Positions 59,706 to 64,000 of a DNA stretch of 64,000 bases are shown one piece after another. Each line of letters begins with the position of its first letter. Positions within the stretch are counted from its first letter, which is position 1. The position numbers were made by a program, and so were the translations under genes. Below the pieces are notes generated by a model. It worked only from the letters and a program-made list of their open reading frames with translations. It was not told the DNA's origin and did not search any database. The stretch is from positions 4,650,001 to 4,714,000 of the forward strand of contig OZ240666.1 of the NCBI GenBank assembly GCA_965198675.1, read 5' to 3'. The stretch is from Prochloron sp965198675 (GTDB lineage: Bacteria; Cyanobacteriota; Cyanobacteriia; Cyanobacteriales; Prochloraceae).

Positions 59706-60362
59706 ATGGATATTAACGAGATTGAAACCAAATTAACCAGCTCTGATTTTTCTGAGCGACTCAAGGCGATCGCCCAGTTGAAGGATTATGAAGCAGAGGT
59801 GGCAGTGCCCCTGCTGTTGAGTAAGATAAGGGATAAGCAGTTTTTAGTCCGTTCTTTTGTGGCTATGGGGCTGGGTAAAAAACAGACAGCGGAGTCCTTT
59901 GCTGCTTTGTTGGAGTTAATCAAGTTGGATCGGGATCCCAATGTTCGAGCAGAAGCTGCCAATTCTCTATCCCTCTTTGGTCCAGTGGCTGCTTCTCATT
60001 TAACCACCCTCTTTCACCAAGACGACAACTGGCTGGTCCGTCGCAGCGTTCTGGCAGCTTTATTAGAACTGAACTGCCCTGAAGAACTTTTTGATGTTTG
60101 CAGTTGTGGGATCCAAGGGGAAGACCTGACGGTGCAGGAAGCGTCTATTGATGGTTTTGGCTACCTGGCCAACTCTGACAAGAAAGAAGCTGCTTTAGAA
60201 AAACTCTTGAGTTTGCTCAAAGCAGAGTGGTGGCGTGTCAGAGTGCGAGTAGCCCGGGCTTTGGGCAAATTTGAGGTACAATCGGCAAAGGATGCTCTGG
60301 TTCAATTAAGGCAAGATGAAGACCATCGGGTGGTGGGGGCTGCTTTGGAAGCTTTGGTTTGA
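59706..60362 (+). CDS. HEAT-repeat protein, NblB/CpcE-like
   Basis: The 218-residue protein consists of about six HEAT repeats (SERLKAIAQLKDYEAEVAVP, FLVRSFVAMGLGKKQTAESF, WRVRVRVARALGKFEVQSAK). NblB-type proteins of this length bind phycobilins during phycobilisome breakdown, and CpcE/F-type ones add bilins. It is divergent from the phycobiliprotein-like gene (115-bp gap), so a shared promoter region and a shared client are likely. Confidence 0.7.
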   Translation: MDINEIETKLTSSDFSERLKAIAQLKDYEAEVAVPLLLSKIRDKQFLVRSFVAMGLGKKQTAESFAALLELIKLDRDPNVRAEAANSLSLFGPVAASHLTTLFHQDDNWLVRRSVLAALLELNCPEELFDVCSCGIQGEDLTVQEASIDGFGYLANSDKKEAALEKLLSLLKAEWWRVRVRVARALGKFEVQSAKDALVQLRQDEDHRVVGAALEALV

Positions 60363-60693
60363 GTTTTGGGCTGTAGGTTGGGTTGAGGTACGAAACCCAA
60401 CAGCACCAACATAGAAAGAGTTTTGTTGAACCGCAGAGGCGCAGAGGACACAGAGAAAGAGAAGAGAGTTGCAGGTAGAGAAGGACTGGTAAATCTCATA
60501 TTATATTAATAATATAAAGTTTTGAACAAGATTTAACATTTGGGGTAAATCACCTATTTTAGATGTGTATTATGGGAAGTTTCTCATTTGGGCTAACACA
60601 AGCAATAGATACCTTGGGCGGGCGATGCAAGTAGTTGATAGTAGCGATCCGGGGAATCTCCATCCAAATCAAAGATTATAGATGGAGAGGATG
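60363..60693. repeat. Intergenic repeats and murD-side hairpin
   Basis: A GTAGGTTGGGTTGAGG...GAAACCCAAC unit (60372-60403), a CGCAGAGGCGCAGAGGAC unit (about 60432-60450) and AT-rich DNA are present. A hairpin TCTCCATC/GATGGAGA (60657-60688) lies just after the murD stop on the minus strand and may end its transcript. No gene is supported. Confidence 0.55.
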
Positions 60694-62091
60694 TCAAAGT
60701 TCTAAACATAGTTGGCGGAAATGGTCCCCTCTCCCCTCGAAACTACGGTATTGGTCAAAACTAGCACAGGCAGGGGATAATAAGACCACAGCAGCATCTT
60801 TGGCTTTTGCTAATTCTCTACTTCTGACTACTGCTTTAGCCATGGTTTCCACTATCTCATAGGGTTGGTAACCAGACTCTTGCAAACGAGAGGCAAAACT
60901 GGGGGCTGCCTCCCCTATGAGTAAGACTGCGGCTGCTTTTTCCTTGATGGTTGTTAACCAACCAGTATCGTCTCCTTCCTTAGCTTCTCCTCCAGCTATT
61001 AAAATAGTAGGAGCCTTCACTGCTGATAAACCCACTTGAGCGGCGTCGTAGTTAGTTGCTTTGCTATCGTTGATGTAGTCTACCCCCTGGAGGGTGCGAA
61101 TATATTCTAAACGGTGAGGGACTCCGGGGAAAGAGGTGATAGCTTGAACTATGGCCTCCCGTTCTATTCCTGCTAGTCTCGCTGCTGCTACTGCCATTAA
61201 TAGGTTTTGGCGGTTGTGTTCCCCCACCATTTTAAATAAGGATACAGGTAAGATTAATTCCCCAAAGGCAGTTACCCAACCATCTTCTATATATACTCCT
61301 TTGGCGGTAGAACCGATTAATTCCTTTTTCCCTTTTATACTGGTCCAGTAAGCATCGGGCCAATCTTCTTGTATACTCCGTAAATAGGGGTCATCCCCAT
61401 TAAACACCTGTTGACCAGTTCGTCTCATTAGGGATGCTTTGATTTCAGCGTAGTTGGCTAAAGTGTGGTGACGCTTGAGGTGATCTGGGGTGAGGGTTGT
61501 CCAGATCCCGATTTTAGGAGCAAGTTGGACAGAGGATTCGATTTGATAGCTGCTAATTTCTGCTACAATCAAATCTGGTTTATCCTCCTGTAGAGCTAAT
61601 TCGCAGGCAGCATAGCCTATATTACCGCAAGCAGGGGCATTAAGTCCCGCTGTTTGGCAGATAGCAGCAAGTAAAGCCGTTGTAGTAGTTTTGCCGTTGG
61701 TACCCGTAATACCTATCCAAGGGTTCAAACAGTTACCAGTAACCAGTGACCAGTTACCAGTTGATGTTAACCGCTCCGGATTGTTGAGGTAACGCCATGC
61801 TAGCTCAAGTTCACCGATAGTTTCAATGTTTTGCTCTCGCGCTGCTACTAAGAAAGGGCTGTCCCAGGGTACTCCGGGACTCACAACTATGAGTTTAGAC
61901 AGATCAGTGGGTTCTAGGGTGGGGGTGTGTCCCAGTTTGACAGCTATTCTTTCTGCTTCTAGTTCCTGTTGGGTTTTGTGAAGAGTGGGTCCAGAAGCGC
62001 GATCCGATAATATTACTTCCCAACCATCTCTTTTTAAGACCCTCGCAGCAGCTATTCCCGACCTTCCCAGTCCGATAACGTATGCTTTCAT
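60694..62091 (-). CDS. murD: UDP-N-acetylmuramoylalanine-D-glutamate ligase with a repeat insertion
   Basis: The 465-residue enzyme adds D-glutamate in peptidoglycan synthesis. It has the N-terminal Rossmann start (AYVIGLGRSGIAAARVLKR), VSPGVPWDSPF, the ATP loop GITGTNGKTTTT (127-138), EISSYQIE, TPDHLKRHHT, DDPYLR, NDSKATN and LLSPACASFDQY. Residues ~108-122 (LTSTGNWSLVTGNCL) are encoded by heptamer repeats inserted in frame just before the ATP loop (61726-61770). All key motifs remain. ATG 62091 matches the family; 62127 is in frame but unlikely. Confidence 0.92.
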   Translation of the reverse strand: MKAYVIGLGRSGIAAARVLKRDGWEVILSDRASGPTLHKTQQELEAERIAVKLGHTPTLEPTDLSKLIVVSPGVPWDSPFLVAAREQNIETIGELELAWRYLNNPERLTSTGNWSLVTGNCLNPWIGITGTNGKTTTTALLAAICQTAGLNAPACGNIGYAACELALQEDKPDLIVAEISSYQIESSVQLAPKIGIWTTLTPDHLKRHHTLANYAEIKASLMRRTGQQVFNGDDPYLRSIQEDWPDAYWTSIKGKKELIGSTAKGVYIEDGWVTAFGELILPVSLFKMVGEHNRQNLLMAVAAARLAGIEREAIVQAITSFPGVPHRLEYIRTLQGVDYINDSKATNYDAAQVGLSAVKAPTILIAGGEAKEGDDTGWLTTIKEKAAAVLLIGEAAPSFASRLQESGYQPYEIVETMAKAVVRSRELAKAKDAAVVLLSPACASFDQYRSFEGRGDHFRQLCLEL

Positions 62092-62338
62092 TCCTTCTTT
62101 GTTGTTGTGTTTGTCGCAGTTTCTCACAGTTATTCAGAAAAAGGGGTTGACAAGGGGATGTTTTATACGGTATTATTTGGACAATGGAGAATCTGTGGCC
62201 ATAAAAGGGCCTTTTTTTTTGTCGGGGCAGGGACACCGTTATAACGAAATAATCGAATAACTATTCCTTCTCCTTCCCCATGGCTACGGTGGAGGTCCAT
62301 TATAGTAATGGTTAGTTCGAGTTTAACCTAAAATTATC

Positions 62339-62746
62339 ATGACTGCTACCATTACTCTTGATATTCCCGAGCAAATTCACCAGCGGCTGATAAATCAGGC
62401 TACTGCTACTCAACGTCCTCTCAAGGAAATTATCCTACGGGTTCTTCAAGTTGGGAGTCCTCCGGTTTGGGATGATGCACCACCTGAGTTTCAGGCACAT
62501 TTGGCAGCTTTAGATAGATTGGATGATGGAACATTATGGCAAATTGCCCGCAGCCAAAAAACTGAAGCGGAATTAGAACGGTATGATGAGCTTCTCTATG
62601 GTAACCAAAATGCTAGCCTGACAGAAGCAGAAAAAGCTGAGTTGGCCACCTTGAGGAAGGAGTCTGAACGATTCATGCTCTGCAAGGCTCAAGCTACAGT
62701 TTTATTACGCTGGCGTGGCCATTCTGTCTTGCTTTGGGACTCCTAA
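62339..62746 (+). CDS. Hypothetical protein preceding an HNH gene
   Basis: The 135-residue protein has an antitoxin-like start (ITLDIPEQIHQRLINQATAT, QRPLKEIILRVL) and a helical C-terminal half (SLTEAEKAELATLRKESERF, MLCKAQATVLLRWRGH). Pairs of this kind with a downstream HNH protein occur repeatedly in cyanobacteria. Its stop overlaps the HNH start (TAATG). Confidence 0.65.
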   Translation: MTATITLDIPEQIHQRLINQATATQRPLKEIILRVLQVGSPPVWDDAPPEFQAHLAALDRLDDGTLWQIARSQKTEAELERYDELLYGNQNASLTEAEKAELATLRKESERFMLCKAQATVLLRWRGHSVLLWDS

Positions 62747-63168
62747 TGTCTGTATATATTCCCGTTTCCCTACGTAATCAAATTCGAGAGTTAGATCGTA
62801 ATCGTTGTAGGTACTGCCAAACGAGGGAAACACTCAGTGGCATTCCCATGACCTTAGATCATATTCATCCCCTCTCAAAAGGTGGAGTAACGTCTTTTGA
62901 AAATGTTTGTCTGGCTTGTCGAGCCTGTAATGAATTCAAAGGAGATTGTGTTACTGTTCAAGATTTACTCACCCAGGAGATTGTACCACTTTTCAACCCA
63001 AGAACAAAAAAATGGCATGATCACTTTTCTTGGAGTGATGATGGAACCAGAGTTGAAGGCAAAACTAGCGTGGGGCGAGTTACAGTTTTTGCTTTGCAGA
63101 TGAATAACAAAGTAATAGTAACGGCAAGAAGACGATGGGTTTCAGTGGGTTGGCATCCACCTATATAA
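62746..63168 (+). CDS. HNH endonuclease
   Basis: The 140-residue protein has CRYCQTRETLSGIPMTLDHI with HPLSKGG, and CLACRACNEFKGD, a full HNH/zinc motif, followed by FNPRTKKWHDHFSWSDDGTR and a C-terminal half typical of this family. The start at 62746 is coupled to the preceding gene. Target unknown. Confidence 0.82.
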   Translation: MSVYIPVSLRNQIRELDRNRCRYCQTRETLSGIPMTLDHIHPLSKGGVTSFENVCLACRACNEFKGDCVTVQDLLTQEIVPLFNPRTKKWHDHFSWSDDGTRVEGKTSVGRVTVFALQMNNKVIVTARRRWVSVGWHPPI

Positions 63169-63336
63169 TAATCTTTTTATCCAAAGCATTCCGAAGGGCA
63201 TTACCCACCTGTAGTAATGCGGGTTTTGGTCGGTATACCTAAGGTCTGTACCCATGATAATAGAGTCTTTTGAAGCAGTAGGGGCGGGGTCTTCTCCCAG
63301 TCCACAGCCCTATGGTAGGCAATAGGAGATTACAAT

Positions 63337-63843
63337 TTGAAGATGATTAAACCTAAAAGCTTGCTCTTGTCTCTAGCCCTTCCTCTCCTCTTAATCGCTA
63401 CTCCCACAGTACAAGCAGCCACCCCCACGGAAATTAATACCCTCGCAGCAGAATTTAACTCCGTTTTTGGTGCCCTCCGTGCCCTAAATCAACAACACAA
63501 CCGCCTCTCTCTCCTAGTGGCTGACGCTCACCCAGACTGTAACCGCATTAACTATTGGAACCAAGAAGGTGTGCGCACCAACCCGGTGTTCAGTTTCTTC
63601 CAAGAAGTCTTCCTTCCCACCTTCCCCTATGAAGACACTCACATGATGATTACCGATATTGCCAAACTTATGGGTAGGGAGTTCGAGGAACCAGTGCTAG
63701 AGCGTATTCATGAACAAAGTGGTGGTTACCCTCTTATTGCTCGTCAACTTGCTAGTCTGTTACATAAGAAAATCCCGGAAAATCCCATTTCCCTCACCGC
63801 TGCTGAACCCTACCTCAACAACCCCTCTTTCAGTGACCAGTGA
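63337..63843 (+). pseudogene. Chimeric ORF: signal peptide joined to an ATPase C-terminal piece
   Basis: Residues 1-45 are a signal peptide and mature start (IKPKSLLLSLALPLLLIATP, TVQAATPTEINTLAAEF). The rest (GALRALNQQHNRLSLLVADA, HPDCNRINYWNQEG, PYEDTHMMITDIAKLMGREF, GGYPLIARQLASLL) matches the C-terminal part of a cytoplasmic STAND/AAA-type ATPase common in cyanobacteria, without its P-loop. Such parts never belong behind a signal peptide, so a deletion fused two genes. The tail SFSDQ comes from GTGACCAG repeats. Confidence 0.65.
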
Positions 63844-64000
63844 TCAGTAACCAGTGACCAGTTTTTTCACAATTTTCTCCAAAATATGAAGAGTAAATTT
63901 ATTATTGCCCACCAAAACAGAGCAGCTACAGCAATCCTATATGATAAAAGAACAGCGATTGGGCTGGTAGAGGTAGGGGCACGGCACTGCCCCTACACCC
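63844..64000. repeat. Right-edge repeats
   Basis: GTGACCAGT/AGTAACCAG heptamer variants (63831-63860) and a GTAGGGGCACGGC...GCCCCTACACCC unit (63976-64000), similar to that at 4433-4450, are present. No gene is seen before the window ends. Confidence 0.5.

Noticed and set aside
1..64000. tRNA or rRNA genes
   Set aside because: I looked for cloverleaf-type GTTCGANTC arms and rRNA core motifs in intergenic DNA and found none convincing; a tRNAscan run would settle it.

Overview
The window is chromosomal DNA from a phycoerythrin-containing, probably filamentous cyanobacterium. The evidence is a C-phycoerythrin operon (cpeB-cpeA), a PE linker/chromophorylation operon ending in the activator gene cpeR, the lyase-type genes cpeY and cpeZ, a CpcG rod-core linker, NblA, many GCGATCGC (HIP1) octamers, DUF4058/DUF29/GUN4-type genes, and dense heptanucleotide repeats (CCAGTTA/TAACTGG). 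I found no rRNA or tRNA gene. Species cannot be fixed from the sequence alone.

Layout. 0-9.5 kb: gene debris at the left edge (helicase tail, DUF262 and AMP-ligase scraps), then housekeeping genes (JAMM protease, TPR lipoprotein-like protein, ECF-type ATPase, pdxH, LapA-domain protein, sugar nucleotidyltransferase, RluA pseudouridine synthase) with a heavily deleted iscB and its omegaRNA at 6.4-7.3 kb. 9.5-18 kb: a tandemly duplicated unit of an NB-ARC ATPase gene and a small coiled-coil membrane protein gene. One copy is broken by an IS607-type element (tnpA dead, tnpB intact) and the other by an IS5-type element, both a few bases upstream of Walker A. 18-32 kb: cpcG, a CpeS-type lyase, nblA, cpeY, relBE, DUF4058, an SNF2-like helicase, HEAT and coiled-coil genes, cpeBA, a pentapeptide-repeat protein, another CpeS-type lyase, cpeZ. 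32-40 kb: broken and intact toxin-antitoxin pairs, an RND pump and its membrane-fusion protein, a K+-channel-like gene with an amber stop, an HNH gene. 40-50 kb (all minus strand): the PE rod operon cpeC-cpeD-cpeE-type linkers-CpcD-domain protein-cpeS-cpeT-cpeR, followed by an unusual two-domain linker and a repeat-rich coiled-coil protein. 50-57.5 kb: DUF29, three related antitoxin-like genes, a protease-GUN4 fusion, a full-length iscB with its omegaRNA, a second iscB-less omegaRNA element, and a damaged HigBA pair. 57.7-60.4 kb: an orphan phycobiliprotein-like gene with its own CpcS-type lyase and a divergent HEAT-repeat gene. 60.6-64 kb: murD, an HNH pair and a chimeric ORF.

How it works together. 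CpeB/CpeA carry phycoerythrobilin attached by CpeS/CpeY/CpeZ/CpeT-type proteins, are stacked into rods by the CpeC/D/E linkers, and joined to the core by CpcG. CpeR is the known activator of cpeBA in related organisms, and NblA directs phycobilisome breakdown. Two of the five single-domain PE linkers are frameshifted, each by a perfect 7-bp tandem duplication.

The strongest signals for a second look are these 7-bp duplications; the stand-alone omegaRNA element beside iscB; the orphan phycobiliprotein module; the twin-hit NB-ARC duplication; heptamer repeats that have become protein sequence (including an insertion in murD just before its ATP loop); and a recurring pattern of internal deletions that keep both gene ends. 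All assignments are by reading the sequence and family knowledge; no database search was run.
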